Origin: Protula sp. h YS-2021
Lineage: Eukaryota; Annelida; Polychaeta; Sabellida; Serpulidae
DNA length: 64,000 nucleotides
Assembly: GCA_949752745.1 (NCBI GenBank)
Contig: OX457027.1
Location: 17,378,603 to 17,442,602 of the forward strand
Reading direction: 5' to 3'
Positions 16,676 to 24,784 of the stretch are shown in pieces. Made by a program: the position numbers and the translations under genes. The notes beneath the pieces are model-generated. The model searched no databases and had not been told where the DNA came from. It was given only the letters and a program-made list of their open reading frames with translations. Every line of letters begins with the position of its first letter. Positions within the stretch are counted from its first letter, which is position 1.

Positions 16676-17433
16676 ATTGCTTTTGGTCGAAAATGAAGTT
16701 TACAGATCACCTTTCCAGTTTGAAATGGAACATTATGGCCTGTGTCGTCCTTAATATTCATTTCTATCACGTCAAATTTGGACGTGTTTACAGGAGCATA
16801 ATGCGGTTCGCCATACGTTTTCATGATAATATCGCCATCATGGCCTTGTATGCCAACAGAACGTAGTAAGGGAACATAATAATCACCAACAACTTGTGGT
16901 TCACAAATGCTACAATACACATACAGTGTATAAAACCCCTGTTTCACATCCGCTTTATGGTCAGCTGTACATGTTTCAGTATACCATTGATCTGGGATAA
17001 ATCCTAAAATCTCAGCTAATCCAGCGGAAAAGGACACTTCAAAGCCATAATTTAGAAATAGAAAAACACGTCGTCTAATCTTATCATACTTTATCCGAAT
17101 AGCTTCTTTAAGTTCATCTTTCATAGAATTAGTCGCTTCTTCATTCACTGCCTGACATATTTCTTGTATGGATCTATAGTAGCCATAAGGAATATTAATA
17201 GTCTCAAGTGTCTCTGTCAGTGATTGTTGTCGATACTGAATAGAATAGTCCATGTCATGTCTCATCGTTGTCCATGTATGTGGATATTGAATTTCAGCTA
17301 AAGCCACTTCATATTTTCCATTCAGATAAATAGTTCGAGGCATACGAATTTGATAATTCGAAGCCTTGTTGTTGGGATAATAGTTCATACTCGCATTGCT
17401 AGGCAAAGTAATGTAAAAGCTTGTTGACTCCAT
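16672..17433 (-). CDS. Minor capsid (penton) protein, single jelly-roll
   Basis: 253 residues beginning MESTSFYITLPSNASMNYYP, then YQIRMPRTIYLNGKYEVALAEIQYPHTW. This is the characteristic N-terminus of the Polinton PX/penton family, which forms pentamers at capsid vertices. The C-terminus VICKLHFRPK is typical. It lies upstream of the core protein gene with an ATGA overlap. The counterpart in copy 2 (57026-57790) is fully open, unlike the capsid and polymerase genes there. Confidence 0.88.
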   Translation of the reverse strand: MESTSFYITLPSNASMNYYPNNKASNYQIRMPRTIYLNGKYEVALAEIQYPHTWTTMRHDMDYSIQYRQQSLTETLETINIPYGYYRSIQEICQAVNEEATNSMKDELKEAIRIKYDKIRRRVFLFLNYGFEVSFSAGLAEILGFIPDQWYTETCTADHKADVKQGFYTLYVYCSICEPQVVGDYYVPLLRSVGIQGHDGDIIMKTYGEPHYAPVNTSKFDVIEMNIKDDTGHNVPFQTGKVICKLHFRPKAI

Positions 17434-17444
17434 GATGGTTGGAA

Positions 17445-17657
17445 CTAAATGGTATAGGTGCGTTGACGTTGTCTATATACTTCACGATAGCGCGCGCCAT
17501 TCGACCAAGTATGTAAATGATCTTTCACATCATGATGATGATCTACATGATCTATGACTTCTCCTTCACAACAAGCAATCGTACATCTTATTTTCACAGG
17601 AATAGTTGTGTCTTGGCAACAACATAGCTCTTTCAGCCATGTTAAAAATTTTCCCAT
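17445..17657 (-). CDS. Small protein with MGxxxT and Cys cluster at the N-terminus
   Basis: 70 residues starting MGKFLTWLKELCCC. Gly2 with Thr6 fits an N-myristoylation signal, and the adjacent Cys triplet could be palmitoylated. A second pair (IACCEG) and a His-rich DHVDHHHDVKDH segment suggest metal binding. It ends in an Arg/Gln-rich tail. It overlaps the preceding gene by 16 bases. The copy at 57803-58033 keeps MGKFLTWLKEL-CCC. Function unknown; membrane association is inferred. Confidence 0.75.
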   Translation of the reverse strand: MGKFLTWLKELCCCQDTTIPVKIRCTIACCEGEVIDHVDHHHDVKDHLHTWSNGARYREVYRQRQRTYTI

Positions 17658-18223
17658 CCTTCAGGAAACTGTCTTTGTTGACGTTGTTTCATTTCTGTTG
17701 TAATGTCGTCACGAGTAGTCTTTTTACTAAACATTGTTTTTGGAATATTAGCATCTACAATTTCCTGGATAAATGGATGCCAGCCATATAGTGGTATGGC
17801 TTGTTCTTTTCTTCTTGTCGCCACCAATGCTTCTTTCATCAAATCAACCATGTTGGAATTTGCTATAATATCGCCCGTTTTCAACACAAGTTCATTCTTG
17901 TCTGTCCATTTTACACCATATTTCTTCAGTTCGGCTAAAAGTTGTGTTATTTTTCCATGATAGATAGGTTGAAAATGACTTAAAAATAACTTTTCTGGCT
18001 TTTCAGGTGGTGATGATGATGATGAGGGCTTTTGCTGCCTAGACTGACTTGTTCGTAAATGACGACCAAGAAGTTGAGACATTTCTATAGCCTTTTCACG
18101 TGTTCGTTTCCCACGTAAAAGTTTATTCACTTTCGTTTTGATTTCACCATCTTTTCCCTTCTTTTCTAGCAACATTTTATATTCATATTCAGGAATGAGG
18201 ACCATTTTCATCGTATGTTTCAT
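17642..18223 (-). CDS. Conserved Polinton protein of unknown function, 193 aa
   Basis: It begins MKHTMKMVLIPEYEYKMLLEK; an M-V-L-(I/V)-P-E start recurs in Polinton-associated proteins. A basic helical region (LLRGKRTREKAIEMSQLL) precedes a Ser/Pro/Gln linker (about residues 68-90). The C-terminal domain contains LKTGDIIANSN, LYGWHPFIQEIVDANIP and a Gln/Arg-rich end. The gene lies between the ATGA overlap with the upstream gene and a 16-base overlap with the lipid-anchor-like gene. A virion or assembly role is likely from position. The copy at 58018-58599 is intact. Confidence 0.75.
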   Translation of the reverse strand: MKHTMKMVLIPEYEYKMLLEKKGKDGEIKTKVNKLLRGKRTREKAIEMSQLLGRHLRTSQSRQQKPSSSSSPPEKPEKLFLSHFQPIYHGKITQLLAELKKYGVKWTDKNELVLKTGDIIANSNMVDLMKEALVATRRKEQAIPLYGWHPFIQEIVDANIPKTMFSKKTTRDDITTEMKQRQQRQFPEGWENF

Positions 18224-18546
18224 TTTAGCAGTAGTTTGGCTAACAAGGGCAATGCCAATCTAGCAATAACTCCAATGAATCCTCCTTTCTGATTAATCAA
18301 CTTCTTTTTTCGTCGAAGGGATATCTTCTTATCTGCTAGAGTACGTAGCGTATGACGTTCACGTTTAAATTCCTTAAACCGTTTTGAGCTTAAGGGTAAA
18401 TGTCCTTGCAATAAATTCAAACAAATTTCAAACAAGCTTGTTAATTCCTCTTTTGTAGCTTGCTGTAGCAAGGATTTACGTCGTTTAGGCCCACTGCGTG
18501 CAAGCAAATGAAGAAACGGCTGGTTCGCTCGAATACGTTTAGACAT
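18220..18546 (-). CDS. Small basic protein with hydrophobic C-terminus
   Basis: 108 residues. A strongly basic body (FKEFKRERHTLRTLADKKIS) is followed by LRRKKKLINQKGGFIGVIAR and the hydrophobic tail LALPLLAKLLLK. The KKxLNQ(K/R)GGF motif with a hydrophobic tail recurs in Polinton late proteins. The double glycine could be a maturation-protease site and the tail membrane-active; both are inferences. It overlaps the ATPase by eight bases. The copy at 58596-58901 is shorter by an in-frame deletion. Confidence 0.75.
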   Translation of the reverse strand: MSKRIRANQPFLHLLARSGPKRRKSLLQQATKEELTSLFEICLNLLQGHLPLSSKRFKEFKRERHTLRTLADKKISLRRKKKLINQKGGFIGVIARLALPLLAKLLLK

Positions 18547-19225
18547 CTTGACTGCGAATGGTCAAATGAGTTGGTTCTTGTTCATACACTGCTTTATCAA
18601 TATATACATAATGTGTATCTTTTGGTAAAATGCCTGTACGAATACGTAGTTGATCATTTGTCTTTGGTTTTAAATCAATGAATAAATAACCATGAGGTTT
18701 GCTAGTAGCATCTTGATAGGCTTCTATGAGAAATTGAGATCTTCCAGGATACATTTGCCGCGCCAATGTACTAATTTGTTGACTGTCTCTCGGATTTTTA
18801 AACAGAATGATATAATTTGTATTCAAACTAATATTTCGCATCTCTTTCCCATGATGGAATAAATTATGCACAATAAAGATAATGCTTAGATTTTGATGAC
18901 TGCTGCCAACACTAAAGAGACGTGTCATACGCTCATCACTATGACATTTCGTCATTAAGTCATCAATGATAAGTAAGTTTGGTTTCTTCGGGTTAAAACG
19001 CTCTTCAATGTCATCTGGAATGCCTTGGTAAAATTCCACGCCTTTCATTCCCTTGTACAAAGGCTGATCTGCTGCATAGAGCCATAAAATGCTTTTTGGA
19101 GAGGGTTGAATCAACTTTTGTTCTAGAATTTCCTTCACCAGAGACGTTTTGCCACTGCCTGTAGGTCCAGAGACCAAACATGTAAATGGATGCTTCATTG
19201 TTGAATGTTTGTTTCTTTCACCCAA
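18539..19225 (-). CDS. FtsK/HerA-type genome-packaging ATPase
   Basis: 228 residues, expected to pump the element's DNA into capsids. The Walker A motif SGPTGSGKTS is at about residues 19-28, Walker B PNLLIIDDLM at 82-91, and an ILFKNPRDSQQISTLARQMY segment follows. This matches the A32-like packaging ATPases of Polintons and large DNA viruses. The start overlaps the integrase end by 31 bases; a second Met at residue 10 would reduce this. It is frameshifted in copy 2. Confidence 0.93.
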   Translation of the reverse strand: MGERNKHSTMKHPFTCLVSGPTGSGKTSLVKEILEQKLIQPSPKSILWLYAADQPLYKGMKGVEFYQGIPDDIEERFNPKKPNLLIIDDLMTKCHSDERMTRLFSVGSSHQNLSIIFIVHNLFHHGKEMRNISLNTNYIILFKNPRDSQQISTLARQMYPGRSQFLIEAYQDATSKPHGYLFIDLKPKTNDQLRIRTGILPKDTHYVYIDKAVYEQEPTHLTIRSQDV

Positions 19226-20301
19226 CTGTTAAACTTGTTTGGCCAACCTAACCACTTGACAAATAATTCTTTCACACCTCCTCCTCGTCTTTTACGTGTT
19301 TTCAAGACCTTTTCAATTCTATAAATAGATTCAATATCTTTGGTCACTTTCTGCAGTTCTTCTTCATAGAAATGTCCATCAATATCTTCGTCTAAGAAGT
19401 CTTTCACACGATACAAATGTATTCCTTGCTTCTTACAACGATGTGTGACAATGAAGACTTCTTGCGTCCATTTGATGTGATAATCGCGTTGAAACACATA
19501 TTTAATGTGGGAAATGCGAACATAATCGCCAATGTTAAATTTATACTTCTTCTTCTTCTTCGGTTTCAATTTCAGTTTGTCGACATACATATACTTCCAC
19601 ACTTTTGATTCGTTGTCTTTACGAATCTCGGCTGGAGCATATTTATTAGGAAGAGAACCATGAGGTCTATGGTTGTAATTGTACACCAAGTCTGGAAGAA
19701 TGTCTAAGTAACGGTAAGTTTGATTATGTAGAAAATACCGATACATCATTCCCTTCAGAGTACGAATGACTCTTTCAGCAAAGTTGGCTTTGGTTTCATT
19801 CTTTGTGGTATAAGCATGAATGCCTTCTTTCTTCAAAAATGCTTTAACCCATCTGTTTTTAAATTCTGTTCCTTTATCAGACCTTAGAGTTCGCGGTCTT
19901 CGTCGTGTGTCATGAAAAATCTTTTGGAAAGCTTGTATGACGCTGGTATGTGATTTATTAGGTATTGGCTGTACCCAGACATATTTGGAAAACACATCAA
20001 TGACAATGAGTAAAAAGCGTATGTCATCATTATAGGGAGCTATGTTTCCCATATCAGCCAAGTCAATATCCCACATATCATCAATACCACGTGTAATGAC
20101 ACGTTGTCTTTTGAACCTGTATTTTACAGGTTGGAGTAAACTAAAAGCATCTTGATCCTGTAGCCATTTCTTCACTTGTGACTGTGTAACTGGTTGATTA
20201 TGTTTTCGTAAGATGTGATACAGTTTGTAAGGACCAGCAAATGCTCCAGGCTGTCCAGGTTTGAAGTAAATATCAGTCAAGTAGTCTTTCCACGTCGACA
20301 T
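19195..20301 (-). CDS. int: Retroviral-type DDE integrase with chromodomain
   Basis: 368 residues from the ATG at 20301. The core catalytic residues are Asp80 (WDIDLADM), Asp142 (LRSDKGTEF) and Glu176 (NFAERVIRTLKGM). The C-terminus has an SH3-like KFNIGDYVRIS segment and a chromodomain (about 318-366: YRIEKVLKTRK, FVKWLGWPNKFNSWV) that could steer integration to particular chromatin. The frame is open 19 codons further upstream, but a minus-strand TATAAAATAAAA (about 20341-20353) lies within that extension and favours the internal ATG. It is the first gene of the overlapping morphogenesis cluster. Confidence 0.94.
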   Translation of the reverse strand: MSTWKDYLTDIYFKPGQPGAFAGPYKLYHILRKHNQPVTQSQVKKWLQDQDAFSLLQPVKYRFKRQRVITRGIDDMWDIDLADMGNIAPYNDDIRFLLIVIDVFSKYVWVQPIPNKSHTSVIQAFQKIFHDTRRRPRTLRSDKGTEFKNRWVKAFLKKEGIHAYTTKNETKANFAERVIRTLKGMMYRYFLHNQTYRYLDILPDLVYNYNHRPHGSLPNKYAPAEIRKDNESKVWKYMYVDKLKLKPKKKKKYKFNIGDYVRISHIKYVFQRDYHIKWTQEVFIVTHRCKKQGIHLYRVKDFLDEDIDGHFYEEELQKVTKDIESIYRIEKVLKTRKRRGGGVKELFVKWLGWPNKFNSWVKETNIQQ

Positions 20302-20340
20302 GGTCACACCGAATGAAAACCACCTTCTCAACAGAACAGC

Positions 20341-20353
20341 TTTTATTTTATAA
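20341..20353 (-). promoter_or_regulatory. TATA box of integrase and morphogenesis cluster
   Basis: Minus-strand TTATAAAATAAAA about 45 bases before the integrase ATG. It is the only TATA-like site found at the head of the eight overlapping genes down to 14522. Confidence 0.5.
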
Positions 20354-20401
20354 CTCAACCAACATCACTTAACTAACATAGTAACTTAACTAACAAGTTT
20401 T

Positions 20402-20734
20402 TTACAAATCAAGTATGGATACAATGGTATGAATCACTGGAGACCATTGGTCTTCAATGAACATTAACCAATGACTGAGTTCATCCAATGTAATAGCATC
20501 TACACCATATTTCTCACAACGTTGATTTGCATTCTCTAACACTTTATCTAAATGAATGTAATATTTAGCTTCATTCCAATATGTATAAACACATGCAGTA
20601 TGACAAGTATGTTCTTGACACTCTTCATGTTGACAAGCAGGACAGACTAAATAGGCAAACTTTTTTACAGCGGATAACATTTCTTCACAATAAGCTTTTT
20701 GCACAATATATTGTCTCAGTGTCATGTCCGCCAT
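20402..20734 (-). CDS. Cys/His-rich small protein (MADM family)
   Basis: 110 residues from the ATG shared with copy 2 (MADMTLRQYIVQKAYCEEM). The centre holds CPACQHEECQEHTCHTAC, a compact array of Cys and His that could bind one or two zinc ions. The remainder is helical and acidic, ending SPVIHTIVSIL. In copy 2 its start overlaps the stop of an upstream paralogue (TAATG) under one TATA box. Here that partner has been replaced by a 46-bp tandem repeat, so expression may differ. Function unknown. Confidence 0.7.
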   Translation of the reverse strand: MADMTLRQYIVQKAYCEEMLSAVKKFAYLVCPACQHEECQEHTCHTACVYTYWNEAKYYIHLDKVLENANQRCEKYGVDAITLDELSHWLMFIEDQWSPVIHTIVSILDL

Positions 20735-20759
20735 TATGCAGTCTTGTGAGTCTTGAATC

Positions 20760-20890
20760 AATGCAGCACAAGTCTGTCAGGTGTAGCAAGTTATGCTGCT
20801 CCGGCAATGTAGCACAAGTCTGTCAGGTTTAGCAGGTTATGCTGCTCCGGCAATGCAGCACAAGTCTGTCAAATTCAGCAAGTTTTTTTC
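20760..20890 (+). repeat. 46-bp tandem repeat replacing a lost gene
   Basis: Units start at 20760, 20806 and 20852 (AATG(C/T)AGCACAAGTCTGTCA...GCTGCTCCGGC). The units and the following CCAGTTGCTGTTCACTTAAC match scattered pieces of copy 2 between 61370 and 61490, where an intact frame sits. Collapse and expansion of that gene is the simplest reading. Confidence 0.75.
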
Positions 20891-21164
20891 CAGTTGCTGT
20901 TCACTTAACACACTTCTCCATGTTCACACGTCTGCACATCAAGTCTCACACAACAAGATTCTTCATGTTGACTTTGTTTCTGTTGTTTTATTCTGACATG
21001 TCGGTTTCTTCCTGTAATAAAATATCTTTTAATATATTTGCTGCCTCTTCTATCATGTTCTTTCTTTGTTTACGTTGAAAACACTCACATAAAACTAAAT
21101 TTGCTAGTAAGAAAAACATTGTTATCAATTCACTATGTTGTCATAAACATGTTTTAAAAGGTTT
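20891..21164. other. Non-coding remnant between small genes
   Basis: It contains the phrases ATTCTTCATGTTGACTTTG and TTATTCTGACATGTCGGT that in copy 2 flank the NADAR gene start (62080-62115). The NADAR coding sequence itself is absent. No gene is recognised here. Confidence 0.6.
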
Positions 21165-21491
21165 TTATATCTTTAAAGTTACCTGATAAAGCTGCTCGGT
21201 TTCCTCTTCTTCTTTACAACAATCTCTCAAATGATCCACTACGGTGAAATATACTTCAACATCAGTACGAGCAGAATAAAGTGTAGAATCAAAGTCAAAG
21301 TCAGGATCTTCTTCTATTCCAATTTTATAACATTCTCCAAGAAATCTTGAATGCAGTTCAATCACATCAAGACTATGATGTACAACATCCCAAAAAGCAT
21401 CCAAACGATAAAGTTGATAGTCTGGAGTGCCATAGCAAGCAAGTTTAGCAATCATCAAGTCAATATAAGCATTTTTAAAACATGCGTCCAT
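21165..21491 (-). CDS. Small acidic protein, paralogue of the gene at 61276 in copy 2
   Basis: 108 residues: MDACFKNAYIDLMIAKLACY, then YQLYRLDAFWDVVHHSLDVI and an acidic EEDPDFDFDSTLY segment, ending in Glu-rich sequence. It shares the pattern CFKN..(V/I)D.MI..LA..GT and FDxxxxY with the copy 2 gene at 61276-61540. Its direct counterpart in copy 2 (62333-62569) has lost the start codon. No recognised domain; mostly helical by appearance. Confidence 0.65.
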   Translation of the reverse strand: MDACFKNAYIDLMIAKLACYGTPDYQLYRLDAFWDVVHHSLDVIELHSRFLGECYKIGIEEDPDFDFDSTLYSARTDVEVYFTVVDHLRDCCKEEEETEQLYQVTLKI

Positions 21492-21515
21492 CTTGTTTCA
21501 ATGTCTTGTGTGCTT

Positions 21516-21815
21516 TTACTTTGCTTCACTGACTTTAAGTACTCCACACTTGCCGCAGAAGTTGTTTGGTTCACACAACTTGCAATTATACTTGTGGCAG
21601 TGGCAATGATAATCTTCCACATATCCACAAGCACCGCAATAGTCGCAGGTAAGTCCAAGTTGATTTTGCACGTTCATGTTCTCCAACTGAACTTCAGTCA
21701 GCCTTTTCTTGGATAGCTTTGACACCTTCATCCGACCATCCTTTTGCAGCTTGATGATCGTTTTCTTGTCATGACATTCCTCACATGGTGATAGGGCTGA
21801 GTTGATGTTGTCCAT
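21516..21815 (-). CDS. Zinc-binding Cys-rich protein
   Basis: 99 residues. An N-terminal CEECH, a basic linker (LSKKRL) and then CDYCGACGY...CHCHKYNCKLCEPNNFCGKCG give at least four CxxC-type knuckles, likely two or more zinc ribbons. It starts 19 bases after the stop of the gene upstream at 21834, so the two may share a transcript. In copy 2 the N-terminal part is frameshifted while the zinc region (62636-62851) is preserved. A nucleic-acid or protein-binding role is inferred. Confidence 0.7.
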   Translation of the reverse strand: MDNINSALSPCEECHDKKTIIKLQKDGRMKVSKLSKKRLTEVQLENMNVQNQLGLTCDYCGACGYVEDYHCHCHKYNCKLCEPNNFCGKCGVLKVSEAK

Positions 21816-21833
21816 CTCCTGAAGCAGTGTCTC

Positions 21834-22163
21834 CTATTCACCATCATTCATGTTGATGTGATGTGTGTATTCTTTCCCTTCAAACCGTGACGTGCGCACA
21901 AAACTCACATAACGCATATCCAAGTATGAAATGACTTCAAGCCACTTCGTTTGCGTTAAGTATAGTTTGAAGCCAATGTCGCGTAAATTTTTCAAGCTCT
22001 GGCACACAATCTTCCACAAAGATGGTGAATAAGCACACCATCTCTCTCCACGTGTGATGCGTAGAAATGGCCCATATTCTCCATACTCCACAGTAATGGT
22101 TAAGTTAGCACTAATTTTAAAGCTGCTGCTGCGCTGCGTTGCGTTGCTTGTCTTGTTCTCCAT
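21834..22163 (-). CDS. Small protein with PC4-like pattern near the right end
   Basis: 109 residues from the ATG at 22163 (MENKTSNATQ). The minus-strand TATA GGTATAAAAGGG at about 22237-22248 lies within a longer frame and rules out the upstream Met. It contains FKISANLTITVEYGEYGPFL and ends a domain with KLYLTQTKWLEVISYLDM, the strand-plus-W-helix ending also seen in the left-block small genes. Membership in the PC4 fold is an inference. The copy at 62962-63269 is frameshifted. Confidence 0.65.
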   Translation of the reverse strand: MENKTSNATQRSSSFKISANLTITVEYGEYGPFLRITRGERWCAYSPSLWKIVCQSLKNLRDIGFKLYLTQTKWLEVISYLDMRYVSFVRTSRFEGKEYTHHINMNDGE

Positions 22164-22236
22164 GGCTGCAACAATGTATTGATGATCCACTCCCTCCAAC
22201 TGTCTGCTGAGAAATGACTTCACTCTGCTGAGTTCA

Positions 22237-22248
22237 CTCCCTTTTATA
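22237..22248 (-). promoter_or_regulatory. TATA box for the 22163 gene
   Basis: Minus-strand GGTATAAAAGGG, preceded by the TGCTGAGTCAGC-type element at 22259-22270. This TATA/element pairing is repeated at other small genes of both copies. Confidence 0.7.
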
Positions 22249-22678
22249 CCCAACTGGTTGCTGAGTCAGCTTTCTTTTCAAAGAACTTGCAAACTTTTGA
22301 GTTCACTTCAACTCGTCCATGGTTGAATCGAACAAGGTCTGATACATTATTTGGAACATCATCATCATAATGTAGAATAATTCTAGTAGCTACAACTAAC
22401 ATGAGGTCAGTTGCCCAAATTGTATTCGCGTTGATAAATGCTAAATCAATGTTGTAAGTTGATAGTAAATGCAGTTCTTCACATTCATGTAGAAACGAGC
22501 GGATGAAACGATCTCTTGGAATAGCCTTTCCCACAGCTTCCCAATGCATATGCAAATTCTTCACTTGCAGCATCCAATCCGATTCAAAAGCAGGAAGCTT
22601 TGAAAACACATAGTTAATATAGTTCACTTTGAAGACGTCATCCATAGTCATACATCTGTCAAGAAGTAATGCCGACAT
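22244..22678 (-). CDS. Rightmost Polinton 1 gene, 144 aa, unknown function
   Basis: It starts MSALLLDRCMTMDDVFKVNY. A helical protein with WMLQVKNLHMHWEAVGKA, RDRFIRSFLHECEELHLLS and IIHYDDDV-like segments, and no recognised domain. The ATG at 22678 follows the TATA box at 22705-22714, leaving a very short leader; a second Met lies at residue 10. The promoter belongs to the TIR inner block shared with polB. The counterpart at 63305-63736 is open. Confidence 0.65.
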   Translation of the reverse strand: MSALLLDRCMTMDDVFKVNYINYVFSKLPAFESDWMLQVKNLHMHWEAVGKAIPRDRFIRSFLHECEELHLLSTYNIDLAFINANTIWATDLMLVVATRIILHYDDDVPNNVSDLVRFNHGRVEVNSKVCKFFEKKADSATSWV

Positions 22679-22704
22679 TGTGAAGTATTTTCTCGTCACT
22701 CTTC

Positions 22705-22929
22705 CTTTTATAAAACTTTGATGGTATATGGTGTGTAACTTGTTCTAACTTATTCAATACTCGTTCAAAAATTGTTGACTCAGCAGAATGTATCACATAT
22801 ATGTTTCACTCATGCTTTTATACTACTTCCATGTAATCAAAATATGGTTTGTAACTTTGTTCAAAAATTGCTGACTCAGCAGAATTTTACTTATGTATAT
22901 GAATGTCTCACTTACAGTTGTACTGCTGA
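22705..22929 (-). promoter_or_regulatory. Right inner TIR block with inward promoter
   Basis: The inverted match of 8008-8215. Minus-strand TATAAAAGGAAGAGTGA lies at about 22697-22713, with two TGCTGAGTCA elements (about 22774 and 22869) and a second TATAAAAGCATGAGTGAAAC near 22805-22825. It is continuous here with the outer TIR block, unlike on the left. Confidence 0.75.
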
Positions 22930-23425
22930 GTTCAGAATCGTCTGAAACGGATAAATATGCAAAAATCACAATTTCGAGGGGGGGGGGGTGGTCGACCCAA
23001 AAATGAAAAATGTTCAGAATCGTCTGAAACGGATAAATATGCAAAAATCACAATTTCGAGGGGGGGGGGGTCCTGGCTTTTTAGGGTCTGTTGCCATGGT
23101 TACACTGATTGACAGGTGGAGTTCGTTGGCTTCATGATGATTGACTCGGCCAACACTTTCAAACAACTTTCGCTCCAGACTTTCGCTCCAGACTTTCGCT
23201 CCAGACAGTATGACGTCATTATGACCTCATTATGACCTCATTATGACCTCATGGATGGCCGCGCCTATCCTAACGCTTATCATGACGTCACTTCCGCTCC
23301 AGACAGCACTTCCGGTCCAGACAACACTTCCGGTCCAGACAACACTTCCGGTCCAGACATGATGACGTCACTTCCAGACAGTATGACGTCACAAAGTGGG
23401 CCAGAACCGGCGTTTTCACCCTACT
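22930..23425 (-). repeat. Right terminal inverted repeat of Polinton 1, outer block
   Basis: Complement of 6303 to about 6760. It holds two of the 90-bp modules, TGATTGACAG (23106-23115), GTTGCCATGGTTAC (23090-23103), TGACGTCA palindromes, and three ACTTCCGG units 18 bp apart (23308, 23326, 23344). A short frame reading MDGRAYPNAYHDVTSAPDS occurs in both TIRs but is made of the tandem repeats. Confidence 0.9.
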
Positions 23426-23431
23426 GCAATG
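23426..23431. repeat. Right target-site duplication GCAATG of Polinton 1
   Basis: It directly abuts the right TIR end CCCTACT and matches 6297-6302 exactly. Confidence 0.93.
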
Positions 23432-23467
23432 TAAGCAGTTTTATCGTTGTGGACACTGTATAAGTGA

Positions 23468-23469
<2 letters not shown>

Positions 23470-23553
<84 letters not shown>

Positions 23554-23577
23554 AGGGACAGAGAGAGAGAGAGAGAG
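23470..23577 (+). repeat. (AT)n(AG)n microsatellite
   Basis: About 36 bases of AT dinucleotides followed by about 70 bases of AG dinucleotides with a GGGAGGGAGGGAC interruption. Confidence 0.95.
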
Positions 23578-23820
23578 AGTTTCATTGTGAAAAAAAAACA
23601 GAAGGATAAGTACTGTTTTATCACCGTTATGTGCACGGTGTGAAAACACATCATAGAGTTTCATTGTGAAAAAAATAACCAAAGGATAAGTACTGTTTTA
23701 TCACCGTTATGTGCATGGTGTGAAAAAAAAACACAGCATAGGATTTCATTTTCCAAAACCAAACTATATTTACTGTTTTTTATCACCATTATGTGCACGG
23801 CATGAAAAAGAAATCATCAT
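23577..23820 (+). repeat. ~80-bp tandem repeat, three units
   Basis: Units start near 23577, 23657 and 23740: GTTTCATTGTGAAAAAAA, AGGATAAGTACTGTTTTATC and ACCGTTATGTGCACGGTGTG in order. The GTGCACGG...CCGT pairing can form a hairpin. Confidence 0.85.
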
Positions 23821-24680
23821 AGTGTCATTCAAGTAAGTGTTCAGTTTCTCAAACCTGTTGTTGTCTTCCGACCCAACCCCCCCCCCCTCAAACCTGGTAT
23901 TAAAGTTCGACCCTCCCTAAACCCGTACCCATGTTACTCATTGTGAAATAAAAAAAAGCCCATATTTGGTTATGATTCTTGACGAGAGTATGCGTACAAA
24001 CCTCCCTCAAAACATGCCCTTATTTGGTTATAATTCTTGACACATACACATGTTACTCATCGTGAAGCCTCATCTCAAACCTGATATTACCGCCCACCCC
24101 ACCATGTAATCGATGAGGTCATAGATGGTAAGAAATATTCAACAGCACATAACTTCAAAACTAGTGACCTCAATTTTAACCATGTTTTCAGCAAAGTATC
24201 TGACTTTAGGTTTTTTATGTTGGTATTGACCGAAAAAATCAAACAAACATAACTTTAAAACTATTCGGTCGACTTAAACCATGTTTACAGCAAAATAATC
24301 AGTAAGACTTTAATGCGTTTATTAATAATATCTACTCTCTTCAAACCTATTATGATCGTCCATCCCCTCTCCGCCCCTCCCCCCACGTCATCGATGACGC
24401 CAGAGATGGTAAGAGATATTCAACAGCGTATTACTTCAAAACTACCCGACCGATTTTAACCATGTTTTCAGCAAGTATCCCACTTAAAGTTGTTTTATTA
24501 ATGATGGCATTTAATAAGAAATCAAACGAGCATAACTTTAAAACTATTAGACCGATTTCAACCATTTTTTTACCAAACTGTTCAGCAGGACTTTGTCTTT
24601 AATGAAGGATAAACTGAACGATGAATATATGCAGAACGTTGAATATGTGTTTACACATAAAAAAAAACAAAATATATATT
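23821..24680. repeat. Diverged tandem repeats, no gene
   Basis: Repeated phrases CCTCAAACCTG(G/A)TATTA, then CATAACTT(C/T)AAAACTA, followed by GACCGATTTTAACCATGTTT and CAGCAAA, recur four times between 24130 and 24610. The rest is AT-rich. Nothing coding is seen. Confidence 0.7.
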
Positions 24681-24784
24681 GAATAGCTTTATTAATACAC
24701 TTAAACACACAGCGCTAAAATCAATAACAATATTGCAACATTTGTTGATTTACAGTCTTTATTATAAAGTTTAATCAAATAAGT

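Larger units (their letters stand above)
6303..23425. mobile_element. Complete Polinton/Maverick, copy 1
   Basis: A 17.1-kb element flanked by a perfect 6-bp direct duplication GCAATG (6297-6302 and 23426-23431). Its ends read AGTAGGGTGAAAACGCCGG inward on the left and the exact inverted complement on the right. Six-base target duplications, long TIRs, protein-primed PolB, retroviral-type integrase, FtsK/HerA-like ATPase, adenain-like protease, and penton and major capsid genes together define Polintons. All core genes are open with catalytic motifs present. The only obvious disruption is a MITE in one small gene. The plus-strand block (polB and small genes) converges on the minus-strand morphogenesis block. 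Confidence 0.96.

Noticed and set aside
23251..23463. Plus-strand gene at the right end of Polinton 1
   Set aside because: It is the TIR tandem translated and runs over the element boundary and target duplication into flanking DNA.
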